This document shows positions 38,801-48,689 of a stretch of 64,000 nucleotides of DNA, piece after piece. Position 1 is the first letter of the stretch; each line of letters opens with the position of its first letter. The stretch is from contig NW_026731945.1 in NCBI RefSeq assembly GCF_028476545.1, positions 634,513 to 698,512 on the forward strand, written 5' to 3'. Origin of the DNA: Physella acuta. Its lineage: Eukaryota; Mollusca; Gastropoda; Physidae. The notes beneath the pieces are model-generated. The model ran no database searches. It had not been told where the DNA came from and was given only the letters and a program-made list of their open reading frames with translations. The position numbers were made by a program, and so were the translations under genes.

Positions 38801-41800
38801 GTTTTTATAACGTGAAAACCTGCCATTTTGCTCGTGGTAAACATTTTTAAAAGTAATTCCAAGGAGGTCTCTGGAACTAAGTCGAAAAACTCGCCGGAAG
38901 TCATGGTCCGATCCTTACGCCATGTCCTGGTTAGCAACCAAGGACGCTTTCAAGTTAGTGAGAGAACCTACTAATTATTTCACATTTTGAGGAGGATTTA
39001 TGTTTTTTAAATACAAAAATGTTTCCTTGTTTCATTTATGTATCTATTTTTTTGTGTATTTGACACAAACATATCACAATATACCTCTATTATATTAAAG
39101 CCTTGACAATGAGGTAACGTTTTCGTACATTAATAGCTGCGGTGGATTTTACGTACCCAAAATGATAGATTACCTCTTATTCTTATCTTAGTTAGTCTTA
39201 GTATTTTAAATTTCAAAGTAATATAATCTAGATCTAAATCTAGGTACAAGTAACTAAAAGGTAACTTGAGATCTAGGTAATCTATCGTTTTAGCGTAATC
39301 AATTCGGCCGTCGCTAGTAATGTAGGGATAAGGTAACTAACAAAAATGGCTTAAAAATGAGTGTATTTTTGCATTTTTTACTAAAATACTAAAGATAATT
39401 GAATATTAAACCACATTTAAGGGTTAAATCAATAAAAATGTCATGAAATTAAGGTTTAACAACGATGTTCCAGATACTAAATTTGCTATTAAAAACAGCG
39501 GCCATCTTAAGAAAATATTATTTAGAGTCATTTCCCTTTAATTTCTATTTGTATGGAAATGTATTGATGTTTGCTATGAAATACGATTGTCTTGTGTTTA
39601 AATACAAAGACAAAGCATGTGTTTTTTTTTTAAATTCTGCCCTTTAAACAATTTAATTGACTGACAATGAACATCACTTCTAGAATTATTATTATAAGAT
39701 GCAATTTTTATACATTAAGAAATTCCAGGCTATTTTTATAGAGCTACCACTACATATCTAATGTTTATTTAAATATTAGTTTGAGTAAATTGAATAATTG
39801 TTGTTTGTTTGCTATTTTCATTTCATGTTGTTTCCTTTAATTATTGATTTAATCATAAATGACGTCACGTTTTTTGACCGCTCTTTACCTTAACTCCCCC
39901 CCTCCCCCCCCCCCCCCATTTGTCGCCGTCACGAAATAGTCGTAATGTCGAAAATTACCTTTTGCCCTGCCTGTTAAAAAGTCAAGCCATTATTCTAACG
40001 AAAAAGATTTTTTTTCAGCATTTTTGTATTAGGCGAAATACATTTCTTACCCCCTCCACTTCCAACGTGAACCGTGGTCTCTAAACCAGTTACTCCACCC
40101 CTTAAGTGCGTGATGTCATTTATGGTAGATATCAAGTCCTAACCTCCAATATACATTTTGAATAACCTTTGTTGTCAAAATGTTGATATCAAATACCCAA
40201 AATGAGTGATATGGGTTGTCCATAAACGATGTCACATATGCTATTCTAATGTGACGTCAATTTACGTAGGACTGCAATTTATGACCTATAATGAAGGGAT
40301 GATGGGGGGGGGGGGAGGGAGGAGTGACGTCAGTTATGGAAGACTTCTATAAAGCTCAATGAAAATGAGGGACATAAAGCGTTCGTTTTCATGCATACCT
40401 TTGCTCATAACAAATGATCATAACTATTGCAAGCCTGTTGTCCTAAGCGGTGTTAAACAACCTCAGCACACCATCCCCGCCAAAAAGGGCCTGCCACTAA
40501 ATGCCTACCGACGAAAATAGGCCGCACTATATTGACTCCAAATGAAATAACTTCTGACAATAAGGCTCAAACCAACTAGCTCCTGGCAACGATATTCGAC
40601 AAGAATCCAAGACAATTATTGGCTTGCAGGTAAAATTGGACAAAACACCAAGTTTCGCGACATGGGGCATAACAAAAGATCAGCTCTTAATACGACAACA
40701 GCTAATGTAAGAAGCCAGAGCTCAGTATAGGCTTGAGTTTAATATAGAAATAGTGTTAGCAGTGGACGGTGCATTAGGAATACGGCAGTCGGCTAAACGC
40801 CCGAGTCCGACGATGTCTGAATATCAAGTTTGTCTTTTATGAAGTGCGGAGCATCTTTAAGAGCTGAGCTTGGGGAGGGGTCCCTTTTGACACCACCACT
40901 AGCGCCGCTTATGTCCACATATCAATCACAAGTTTTGCGAGGAGCTTAATGGGCAGACGAAGTTTGTAGGTGGGACCGGGAGCCTAAATGTATTTACGGA
41001 GGCCGCTGTGTCACGGGCATTTTAGAGCCGAACGTCTCAGAGCAGCAGGCTGCAGAAATTAAAAGCACGTGAATTTGTGTAGTAGAGGGAGCACAGCATG
41101 CCACTGTAATAAATTAAACACCAATATAATATACCGTACTAAAGTCATTTAGATCTAAACGTCGCTAAAGTCTCAACGCATTAGTGCCTTTGACTTTTTT
41201 AATTACGCGGTATCTCTTTCTTTAACATTAGCCTAATGACAAATGACGTCACGCGCGCCGCAAACTTGGTGACGTTGTGCTAAGTGGGGGATGAAACGGC
41301 GGGGTTGAGAAAAATGACGTATTTCTTTTTTTTAACAGACGAATAAGTGATAGATTCTAATTTTCCTACGAACTATAGGTTGATCTAGTTTTTTTTCTAT
41401 AGGGAGATATCACTATATAGTGGGTGTTTTTTGTTTTTTTAATAATTGATGGTGGGGATCGGTAAACATCGACTATTAAACAAATAAAAAACTGATGAAA
41501 GCAGAAGGCAAAGAAAAAAACCCATGTGGTATTCAGATGTAACTAATTAAAATTTAAAACTATTTTTATAAACACAAGAATCTTAATTCAGAAAAAGTGT
41601 AGGCCTAAGACTAATGTCTACAGACAAAATAAACAACTAGGCTTAAATGGATCACCCATAAACAGTGCCGGCGCCAGGTTATTTAGTTAATAAAAGCCCC
41701 CCCCCCCCTTCTGCAATTTTTTTTCATGCCCCCATATTATCAGAGGCGTAGCGACCCTTCCCGGCGCCCGGGGACAAGCTTACGATTTGCACCCCCCCCT

Positions 41801-42901
41801 CAAACTTTCAATTTATTTTTCCAACCCATTTTGGCGCCCCCCCCCCCCCCCCCCCCCCCGCCTACGGATAGCGCCCTAGGCGACAGCCTAGTTCGCGCCG
41901 GTCCTGTCCATAAATGACGTCATACGATGACGATGAATTCCCTTTCCCCCAATCGTCACTAAAAGCAAGATGATGATTTAATATCATATCGCAGTTCTAC
42001 TATACCCGAACGCGTAATCACAATTTCTAACGAAAACGAATATATTCTTCATCTTTTTTTTTTTTTTAATATTTTACACCGTCCCATATTTTGAGTCCAA
42101 CGTCATTTATGAAGAAGATGGACGACCTAATAATTGACAAGTTCATCAGTACAAAAGGGTTTAATAAATGATGGACCTCCCAAAAGTTTTTGAGATTTTG
42201 GATGTACATTCATACATAGCCTTCATTTCAATTGAAATTAAAGATAAGAAGATGGCCCTCTGTCCTACTTATATTAAACAAGACAACTATGTATATTAAA
42301 CAACAAAGTCAACACAATATACATACGAATAGACATTTGTATCAAGGGAAACTACTCTAAATTTTATTTGGAAAGATGGCCGCTGTTTTTATCTACTAAT
42401 ATTTATCTCAAACACCTAGTTTAAAGTTAGTTTCAGGATATTTTAAATTGTTTTGGTCACTGATTGTTAATTTTAATCAAGTATCTGTTATATTTTGTAA
42501 AATTTGACTTAAATATACTTATTTAAACAAATATATTCATCAGCTACCTCTCCCGCACATTACTACTGCAGCCGAATTGATTACGCTAAAACGATAGATT
42601 ACCGAGATCTAGATCTAGATTCTAGTAGTTAAATCTAGAAATCTAGATCTAGATTAGTAATCTGTGACAAGTACGACAACGATCGAAGTTTTGGTTCGCC
42701 GTTCGGCAACCATGGGCCTAGTTCTACGTGGCCATACAATAATAGATATAGAGTGCGAATTAACAGTGTCGTTAAAAACTTATGAAGAACATTTTAAAAA
42801 TACTAAATATAAAGTATGTTTATACTTTAGATTGTAATAATATTGCTATCAATGTTTAGTTTAACGCCCACTTACAGCTTCAAACTATCGTACACCGCCA
42901 T
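23894..42901 (-). CDS. SACM1L: Phosphatidylinositol-phosphate phosphatase SAC1 (18 exons, 591 aa)
   Basis: SAC1 dephosphorylates PI4P (also PI3P) at the ER and Golgi. Coding exons on the minus strand: 42876-42901, 36151-36254, 35880-35957, 35322-35449, 34683-34832, 34188-34281, 33611-33798, 33065-33148, 32878-32946, 32322-32401, 31894-31992, 31322-31457, 30487-30556, 30021-30093, 27765-27858, 26674-26778, 26358-26418, 23894-24030. All are GT-AG and all phases join without a stop. The product is 591 residues against 587 in human and aligns throughout. The Sac domain includes YDLTHTLQR-like [29 protein letters not shown] and NFVETEQIV. The catalytic loop [12 protein letters not shown] has Cys388 and Arg394. 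Membrane segments are at about 525-544 and 553-574. The tail KLKSE is a KxKxx COPI retrieval signal. Intron 1 is 6.6 kb and full of transposons. The exon-12 donor is tandemly repeated (31081-31380). The start follows the AACATGGCGG context. Confidence 0.97.
26742..27221. repeat. Direct duplication of the 5' part of SAC1 exon 16, flanking a SINE
   Basis: About 125 bases (26742-26868) recur at 27097-27221 with a few differences. The block holds the exon-16 acceptor and its first 35 or so coding bases. The upstream (27 kb) copy keeps an intact TACTGCAG acceptor at about 27137. The 228 bases between are a SINE family 2 insertion, so this is either a very long target duplication or a tandem duplication with an insertion. 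Confidence 0.85.
26893..27095 (+). mobile_element. SINE family 2 copy in SAC1 intron 15
   Basis: Shares AAGCAGGCTGAAATCGGAGT, TGGCCTCAATGGC and a GACATGTAATACTTAATTGTG end with the copies at 48690-48860 and 58250-58518, in the opposite orientation to both. The tRNA-like head is weak. Confidence 0.7.
27939..28036. repeat. Near-perfect 98-base hairpin in SAC1 intron 14
   Basis: Two 43-base arms starting CTATAGGGCTGG pair with only about four mismatches around a loop of about 12 bases (TGCAGGTTTTAT). It is flanked by TGT on both sides. It could be a small foldback element or a precursor of small RNA. It lies 80 bases upstream of exon 15. Confidence 0.9.
28090..29855 (-). mobile_element. hAT transposon (ZBED5/Buster-like), 1.77 kb, with perfect 8-bp target duplication
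   Basis: Ends CAGTGGTTCCCAACCT and AGGTTGGGAACCCGTG are inverted repeats, followed inside by the GCGACCCC words usual in this group. Flanks are identical AACTAGAG (28082-28089 and 29856-29863), so the insertion is fairly recent or well preserved. It is too short for a full element and the transposase is broken. It lies in SAC1 intron 14, in the same orientation as the gene. Confidence 0.93.
28475..29195 (-). pseudogene. Decayed hAT transposase remnant
   Basis: Two minus-strand open frames in different phases carry hAT-like text. 28821-29195 includes [23 protein letters not shown], comparable to the WLSRGxVLxRVFELRxEL region of ZBED5-type transposases (quoted here from memory). 28475-28693 gives the acidic C-terminal part ([14 protein letters not shown]). 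At least one frame change and missing N-terminal domains make it non-functional. The BED zinc finger is not seen. Confidence 0.7.
29898..30037. repeat. 49-51-bp tandem repeat over the SAC1 exon-14 donor
   Basis: Units start at 29898, 29949 and 29998 and contain, on the minus strand, AGATTTCACAAG (the last bases of exon 14) followed by TATATATGA. The true donor reads AAG|GTATAT. The two intronic copies read AAGTTATAT and have lost the GT, so they are probably dead donors. Confidence 0.85.
31081..31380 (-). repeat. Five 60-bp tandem copies of the 3' end of SAC1 exon 12 with its splice donor
   Basis: Units at 31081, 31141, 31201, 31261 and 31321 each end, on the minus strand, CAGTTTGTG|GTAAGA. 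The five donors are identical and begin at 31321, 31261, 31201, 31141 and 31081. Each 60-base step is 20 codons in frame with no stop. The unit reads [20 protein letters not shown] with a few substitutions. The first donor (31321) gives the protein that best matches the family. Confidence 0.96.
37560..37915. repeat. AGATCTAG-motif cluster in SAC1 intron 1
   Basis: Several tandem or near-tandem CTAGATCTAGAT words (about 37597-37640 and 37850-37910). Similar clusters occur at 2040-2330, 39225-39275 and 42600-42660. Confidence 0.7.
37979..39174. mobile_element. 1.2-kb DNA transposon-like element, GGTAATCTATCGTTTTAG family, copy 1
   Basis: The left end GGTAATCTATCGTTTTAGGT matches the inverse of the right end (ACCCAAAATGATAGATTACC) at most bases. 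Flanks are identical TCTTATTC (37971-37978 and 39175-39182). An 8-bp duplication with GG-starting ends does not settle the superfamily. There is no transposase. It is in SAC1 intron 1. Confidence 0.85.
39849..40135. mobile_element. CATAAATGACGTCAC MITE, nested
   Basis: Starts AATCATAAATGACGTCACG and ends GTGATGTCATTTATGGTAGA, with a C-tract inside. Same end type as 17723-18125. Confidence 0.55.
40213..40353. mobile_element. Small CATAAACGATGTCAC MITE, nested
   Basis: GGGTTGTCCATAAACGATGT at the left and GTGACGTCAGTTATGGAAGA at the right, with a G-tract inside. Confidence 0.5.
40380..41230. other. Unassigned interior of the 3.3-kb element
   Basis: Less AT-rich than its surroundings, with no long open frame and no repeat recognised. 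It may be captured host sequence or decayed element interior. Confidence 0.35.
41664..41907. mobile_element. CAGTGCCGGCGCC MITE with a nested CAGAGGCGTAGCGACCC fragment
   Basis: Left CAGTGCCGGCGCCAGG and right TTCGCGCCGGTCCTG are imperfect inverted repeats. CAGAGGCGTAGCGACCCTTC at 41741 begins a second element with C-tracts. The right part reads GATAGCGCCCTAGGCGACAG. The proline-rich open frame here is not a gene. Confidence 0.6.
41908..42130. mobile_element. CATAAATGACGTCAT MITE, nested
   Basis: GTCCATAAATGACGTCATAC at the left and CAACGTCATTTATGAAGAAG at the right; same type as 17723-18125. Confidence 0.5.
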
Positions 42902-42960
42902 GTTGGCAGAAACGTAACAACTGTGTTTCCTTAGCACAAAAGACTTCCAGTAAGGGAGGC
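42876..42960 (-). promoter_or_regulatory. SAC1 start region with YY1-type initiator
   Basis: The start codon lies in GCCAACATGGCGG, a YY1-like context common at TATA-less animal promoters. It is the same context as at 2619. No TATA box is seen upstream. The transcription start is inferred to lie within tens of bases. Confidence 0.4.
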
Positions 42961-43020
42961 TAATCCAGAATCTGTTATATTTTATGTTGAAGGGAGGTGT
43001 TAACCCTTGCGGTTGTTTTG

Positions 43021-43216
43021 TTTTTTACTTTCTCGTATACAGAGTAGATCCATAGAGAAAGTATTGTAATCGTGCACAAAATCACATGAAATTTTGACAG
43101 TTTTCATCGTTTCACACTCACACCTCACTACTTCATCATATACGGAGTATAGAGGACTTATTTTAATCGGGCAAAAGTAATAAATGCAGATTTATCAAAA
43201 TTTCAGCGCTCTATGC
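43021..43216 (+). mobile_element. ACTTTCTCG interspersed repeat, copy 2, left part
   Basis: Starts TTTTTTACTTTCTCGTATAC and continues with AGAAAGTATTGTAATCGTGC. It is interrupted at 43216 by the 2.8-kb transposon and resumes at 46018 with TCTATGCGTAATCGAG, ending truncated near 46176. Confidence 0.8.
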
Positions 43217-43268
43217 CAGTGGCGGAACTAGAAAAAAAGGGACACCCCGCAAAAAAATTTCAGGTCCC

Positions 43269-43270
<2 letters not shown>

Positions 43271-43362
<92 letters not shown>

Positions 43363-43385
43363 AATATATATATATATATATATTC
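43271..43385. repeat. (AT)n microsatellite
   Basis: About 115 bases of AT repeat with one TGAA interruption, at the left end of the 2.8-kb element. Confidence 0.97.
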
Positions 43386-43442
43386 AAACACAAAATACGA
43401 ACATAGGATACTCATTGCTGGCCTGTTCGGGTTTTGAAACAA

Positions 43443-45428
43443 TAGAGTCCTTTCATATGACGTCACGTCCGTTCGTGATACCTACGCCCGCCGCCACAGT
43501 GGTGTACACCAGACGTAAACACAATCAGCTGTTCGCCAGCGCTGGACGTGTTCACCAGCGCTGGACGCGTTCACTGTATGTAAAGAACCGCACCCGCGGA
43601 AAAGGAAAAATACGTTAAAAAACTTGAACTCTTAGGAATTGAAGATCCTTATACTGTTATTGACTCATGACAGTTTCGTATAAATAAATATTTATTTATT
43701 TATAAATTTCTAAATAAAAATACTGTTAGTAATACTGTTTGCGTTTAGAGTTAAAGTAGCCGAATCTGATCTAATGCAGTTCTCGATACTTTGTTTCAGG
43801 TAAGGACAGTAAAATAATAAACTTCATTTTAATTATAAAAGATAACTATTAATAAAACAAATATGCTCGACCTTCACAAATACTAATAGTAAAAGACAAA
43901 GTCAAAAGTAATAATAAGAATAATAAGATCTAATAGTAGGCCTAATACCTGGCTCCGCTGGGTAGACATAGAATCTAGAATCTACTTCTTTACTTAAATT
44001 TAATTACTTTAGATCTACATTCGATTCAAAATACACCCATAATAAATCAAAAGTAGTCATAATAGGCCTAATAAAGCATTTAATTGTCTCTAAGATCTAA
44101 AATCTCGCTCTATTCTCTAATCATTTTTTTAGCAAACGAAATTTTCTGAAATTGAAATAGATTGTATGACTAGACTTAGATCTAGAATCTGCTACTTAAA
44201 TTAAATTGTAAAAACTTTATACAAGTATGTAGTTGATATTATTGTAGTAGAAGACTTTAATAAATTACTAAGGCCTACCTACTTTGTTGTCTTTTTACAG
44301 CAATATGTATCTGATACTGGACTGAGTTTAATTAAATTCAAATTCATATCTAGTAATTGGTCTACTAAGTTTTTGTAGCCTAGTAGTACAATCTAGATCA
44401 TACCAGCCAACAACAAATAACCACATTATTATTATTTGGTTAATGATTAGGCTAATTTTTTTTAAAATCCACTGTTTATAAAAGAAACAAATCAAGCTAG
44501 AAACATTATAAGTGAGATGGTTTAGAATAATAACAATGGACCCAGTCTACAATTGATACAATTGCAGGTCTACATAGGGCCTACAGTCTAGTAGTTTACA
44601 GTAGGCACCTAGTGTGTAGCTAGTATACTAGTGTGTAGCTGTCCAGAGTTAAGATTCTTAATGCCTTAATGCTTTCCCCTGATAAGCCATGTGTGCTATA
44701 AATGACATAACATGACACCGAGGTGAGAAGTGTTGAGGGGAGAGCAGTGGGACTTTCCCCTTTGTTCTCCCTGCTGGGCCCTGAGGGTCAAAATTATATA
44801 AGAAATACTATCTCTGTGGGGCTGGGTATCACGGAGGTGAGACATTTTCAGGGGAGGGCAGGGCAGACTCCTCTTAGGTTTTATTGTGGGCTAGATACAG
44901 GTGGGGGCAGCCATCATGAGGGTTGAATGTCAGTATTAATGTGTCTGAGTACTTCCCTGCTGGATTATAAGGGTCTTAAATTGTATAACATGCTACCCAG
45001 ATTGGTTATTACCCATGGATTATATTAGCCGTTGTAGTGTGGGTTTTGTAGGAGTTAAGTGGTCTCACGTTTGCTACAGTAGATAACCTATAATATATTA
45101 CTGCATTTGATCAGCTTCGTCTACTTAAACTCTAAACGCAAACGGTATTACTAACAGTATTTTTATTTAGAAATTTCGGCCACATATTTATATTATCCAC
45201 GAAACTGTCAATAACTGTATAAGGATTTTCAATTCCTAAGAGTTCAAGTTTTTTAACGTATTTTTTCTTTTCCGCGGGCGCGATTCTTTACATACGGTGA
45301 ACACGTCCAGCGCTGGTGAAAACGTCCAGCGCTGGCGAACAGCTGATTGTGTTTACGTCTGATGTACACCACTGTGGCGGCGGGCGTAGGTATCACGTGA
45401 TTTAGGTCACGTGTTTGCAAGGACTCTA
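43443..45428. mobile_element. Nested 2-kb element with about 300-base terminal inverted repeats
   Basis: 43443-43766 and 45112-45428 are inverted copies (TAGAGTCCTT outermost; CGCCAGCGCTGGACG, TAATACTGTTTGCGTTTAGA and CCGCGG landmarks). TA flanks at both ends fit a TA target site. The centre (43767-45111) shows no gene. The arms differ at scattered bases, so it is not very young. Confidence 0.85.
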
Positions 45429-46176
45429 TATTTTATTTAATTATATCGAATTACAACATCATGTAATGTGTGTAACTCCATTCGTCTGTTTTGTGCTCTT
45501 AACCACCAAAAGAATATAAAACATGAAAGCTTTGTATTAGTAATGGTGTCTCGTGTTATGTTTATTTTTATGTTTTTTTTTATATATATTATTAATTTTA
45601 AATACATTTCCTTTTTGAACAATGTCATTCTTTAGTAAGTGCTTTATAAAAAAATAATAATTAATTGCTTTTTAATTTGTTTAGTACAAATCTATTAAAA
45701 GGAGCTTATGAGCACCCCTATTTGACAATTTTTAATAAGCGAAATAACTCATGGAAGTGGTTTGAACGTTTGCTTATCTTTGATAAGTTTGATTGTAGGA
45801 GAAAGAGGACTCGGCTTTCACAGTGGTGATGTCTATAGAATAAAGATAATCCAAACGGAGCTACAGTAATCTTTTTACAAAACAACCATAAAGTCAAAAA
45901 TGCAAGAAAAGTAATTTTTTTTAACTATAATTTTTTTTATTAAGGTCGGCTGTGGGCCCCTAAATGGCGTGGGCCCCCCGCATTGCGGGGTCTGGCGGCA
46001 CTGTAGTTCCGCCCCTGTTCTATGCGTAATCGAGTCGGAAAAACTGGGCTTTGCAATTCTGTCCGTGTCTGTGTGAGGGTGTATGTGTGTGTGTGTGTAT
46101 GTCTGTGAACACGATAACTTGAGTACCGTTACAGTTAGGTTGATGAAATTTCATACATAAGTATTATATCAAAGAA

Positions 46177-46797
46177 GGGGGTGACACTATAGGCTACGGC
46201 ACAGGTTGTAACGCCACAGCCTATAGACAAAACTCAAACAACACATATATTTTTTTTTTACCCAATGCGCCTTTCAAATCATTTTCTCACCAATGCAACA
46301 CTGCTTCTCCCCTTTCACCCAATTCTCAATTGTTTCTTTTCTTTTTTTTTGTTTCAGTCCAACTTTTTAAAAATAACAAAAAAAAAAGAATCTAAAAAAA
46401 TCTATTTCGTTCTCATAGATGTTAACATGCCTTCCCTACCATTAAAGGTTTCCGGTGACGTATCAAATTCTTCACCCGTTTTTCTCCGTGACGTTGTGCG
46501 TGAACCCGGTGTTTATGGAAATGATTACACTCGACCATTGCACCGCAAACGTGCGATTTGCCACGGCGCGATACAAAGAAATTTCCCTTCGGCTTTTACC
46601 TTATGTCTTGTTCCGTTCTTTTGAAATGCGGTGGTTGTTTTTTATTGTCTCCAACGTGAGATCAGTTGCTGTTGGTCTACACATGATGTAATTAAATGTA
46701 GAGCGAATGCTTTGCTTTTTCTCACGCACACAACAGAGGCAAGGGGCGTCACAATGTTTCTTTTTTTTTATCCTTTTTGAAACTGACGGTCGATAGG
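46177..46797. other. No supported gene
   Basis: A 119-codon open frame (46265-46624) and an overlapping one are unconvincing: low-complexity start, no domain. Unlike the flanks, 46440-46600 is not AT-rich and has several CpG. Confidence 0.4.
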
Positions 46798-47018
46798 GCA
46801 AGTGAAGTAGAGATTCACTAGTTTATGTGAACTCGGTATATGAAGAGGTAGTGTGGTCAACACTACAATGCCCAGCCGTCTTTACTTTTCCTAACGCGAG
46901 TTAGGTACCCATTAGAGCTGAGTGGACTCAGAGACGTTCCATTGACGTGAACTTGAAATCGAACTCGAGACTTTCAAGTTAGAAGTCTAGCGCTCTACGT
47001 CTAGGCCGCACCGTCCCA
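46798..47018 (-). mobile_element. SINE family 1, near full-length
   Basis: On the minus strand: head with GACGTAGAGCGCTAGAC and GAGTTCGATTTC, body CTAATGGGTACCTAACTCGC, GGGCATTGTAGTGTTGACCA, and a GTGAATCTCTACTTCACTTG end. Confidence 0.85.
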
Positions 47019-47039
47019 CAATATACCACCCGTGGGAGG

Positions 47040-47560
47040 AGGGGGCACTTTACACTTTGGGTGGGAATGGACTAAATTTTCCGGGAGGGGGCGGACACTG
47101 GCAAAATTATATATTTTCTATTTAAATTATATTTCGGAAGGGGAGATGAGGGGGGGGGGGGTGGCGGTGCCCCCGAATATATAGGCCTATATATGTAAGA
47201 AACACTGGCTACACATGTACTGATAAGGAGTCTGAAGTGTATGAAACATTAAACATTTAAATGTTTCACCTACGTTGAAACACCGTGATTGATTGCTCAA
47301 TTGTAGACTGCAGGTCGCGAACTAATAACAAAGTGACCCCCCCCCCCCACACACACACACAATCATAGACTGGGTTTCTTTTAGACATTTTTCTCTGGGG
47401 GAGGGGGCACTTGAAATTTCCGGTGGAAGGAGGGATTGGTTAACGTATATACTTTCTCTACAAGGGGGGGGGGGGGGAGGGGAGTAATCCCCCCCCCTCC
47501 AGAGTTTCTTCCAGGCATCTCTTCGGGTGGGTTTCTGGAAGAAACACTGCCCCCCTCCCA
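47040..47560. mobile_element. Composite of G/C-tract MITE pieces
   Basis: GGGGGCGGACACTGG (47094), GTAAGAAACACTGG (47196), then CAGAGTTTCTTCCAGGCATC (47500) and CTGGAAGAAACACTG (47534). It looks like at least two rearranged or nested copies of the family at 4986-5168. Poly-G runs at 47152-47162 and 47464-47477. Confidence 0.65.
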
Positions 47561-47839
47561 CGAGATGCCATTGAAAAAAAACTCTGATCGTGTAGAGACG
47601 CCCATGCACTAATATTAAAGATTCAAAAATGTTTTAATTGACTTTAAAACCTACCACACGAGACTAATATTTCAATACACGTATAAAAATCTATTTTCTT
47701 TTCCTTTCATTTTATTGATTTGATGTTTGAATGTGTAATGTATACAGCCCCCCCCCCCCCCCCCCCCCCCCCATATACAATTATTTCACAATTATACACA
47801 TTTTGTATACAGTTGCTCCTAAACATCCAAACTGGCGCC

Positions 47840-48085
47840 GACGAGGCTAGTAGTGACGTCACAAATGAGGTCATGCGCGATTGGCTGTTCAGTGAGCGAC
47901 TCCCGGCCAATGAGCGAATGCAGGTAACGTTTCGTATGACTGTGAAGTTGACTTAGAGGTGATGTGAAGAAAATTGACTTCGTGCCCAGTCCAAATAAGA
48001 TAAGCGGTGTGAGGTTGCGTCAGTCAGTAATTACCCACGGAGCTGGGGGGATAAAAAATCTGGATTAACCTATTTCCATTGCACC
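47840..48085 (+). promoter_or_regulatory. Candidate promoter with CRE, two CCAAT boxes and a TATA-like motif
   Basis: TGACGTCA at 47854-47861, ATTGG at 47880-47884, CCAAT at 47907-47911, and ATAAAAAA at 48051-48058, in a locally GC- and CpG-richer stretch free of recognised repeats. Motif spacing is plausible for a plus-strand promoter. No transcript evidence is available. Confidence 0.35.
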
Positions 48086-48158
48086 GGTAGATTCATTATT
48101 GGATCCTGTTATTATGTTTTACATATCCAGGGATTTGTTTAGAATTTGAGTTAAAAGA

Positions 48159-48242
48159 ATGACGTCGTTTTGTGCATACTGTATAATCTTGGAGAGAGTT
48201 GTACAAGAACTACTTGAATACAGATCTAGATCCGAATGTAAG
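48159..48242 (+). CDS. Putative short first coding exon downstream of the candidate promoter
   Basis: The ATG at 48159 opens 28 codons (MTSFCAYCIILERVVQELLE, then YRSRSECK) to a donor TGTAAG|GTATGA at 48243. No second exon is recognised in the 15.7 kb to the window edge. A non-coding exon or chance are both possible. Confidence 0.2.
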
Positions 48243-48299
48243 GTATGATTTCTTTCATTTTACTTATTTGTTTGTTCTATACACTCAGGGATCATCTAA

Positions 48300-48560
48300 T
48301 GCCACATGATGTTACACAGTGGCATGTTGGGAGGGGGGGGGGGAGGGGTTGAAACACTTTTATGATAATTTTTGACGGAAGTGTGTGTGTGTGTGTGGGG
48401 GGGGGGGGGTTATAATATGTGACATCATACGAATGCATTTAAAAATTTAAAATTTAAGAATTTAAAATTTTAGTAAAAAAAAAAAAAGCAATCGTTTTCA
48501 GGCGGTTCTGATTGTGTGGAGGGGGGAAATGGGGGGGGGGGGGGTTAGTTTATTCTAATT
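48300..48560. repeat. G-tract and GT-repeat cluster
   Basis: G-runs at 48332-48341, 48398-48409 and 48530-48544, and a (GT)n run at 48382-48397, with ATGTGACATCAT and TTTTGATAATTTTTGACGG words. Probably decayed MITEs of the CATAAATGACGTCAC type. Confidence 0.5.
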
Positions 48561-48689
48561 TCGATAAAAAAAGTAACATCATATATGGCTAATACACTAA
48601 GTAAGGAATGAGCGTCTGTAACAGGTACTGAATTGAAGACTACTTTATTGTGACTGTATCAGCTAGTTCCTTCCCATTTATAAATTCAA

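Larger units (their letters stand above)
39276..42603. mobile_element. 3.3-kb element, GGTAATCTATCGTTTTAG family, copy 2, with nested elements
   Basis: The first 33 bases (GGTAATCTATCGTTTTAGCG onward) are exactly the inverse of the last 33. Weaker inverted similarity returns around AAAAACAGCGGCCATCTT (39494) and its inverse (42375), so the arms are about 300 bases. Flanks are identical GAGATCTA (39268-39275 and 42604-42611). The interior is a mosaic of other MITEs and shows no coding region. It lies 93 bases from copy 1. Confidence 0.88.
43217..46017. mobile_element. 2.8-kb hAT- or P-like non-autonomous element, itself carrying a nested element
   Basis: Ends CAGTGGCGGAACTA and TAGTTCCGCCCCTG are inverted repeats differing at one base. 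Flanks CTCTATGC (43209-43216) and TTCTATGC (46018-46025) match at 7 of 8. It split the older ACTTTCTCG repeat. There is no transposase. Contains an (AT)n run (43271-43385) and a nested long-TIR element (43443-45428). Confidence 0.88.

Noticed and set aside
46265-46624. 119-codon plus-strand open frame
   Set aside because: Low-complexity N-terminal half, no domain, overlapping equal-sized frame, and neighbouring repeats; kept only as an unassigned stretch.
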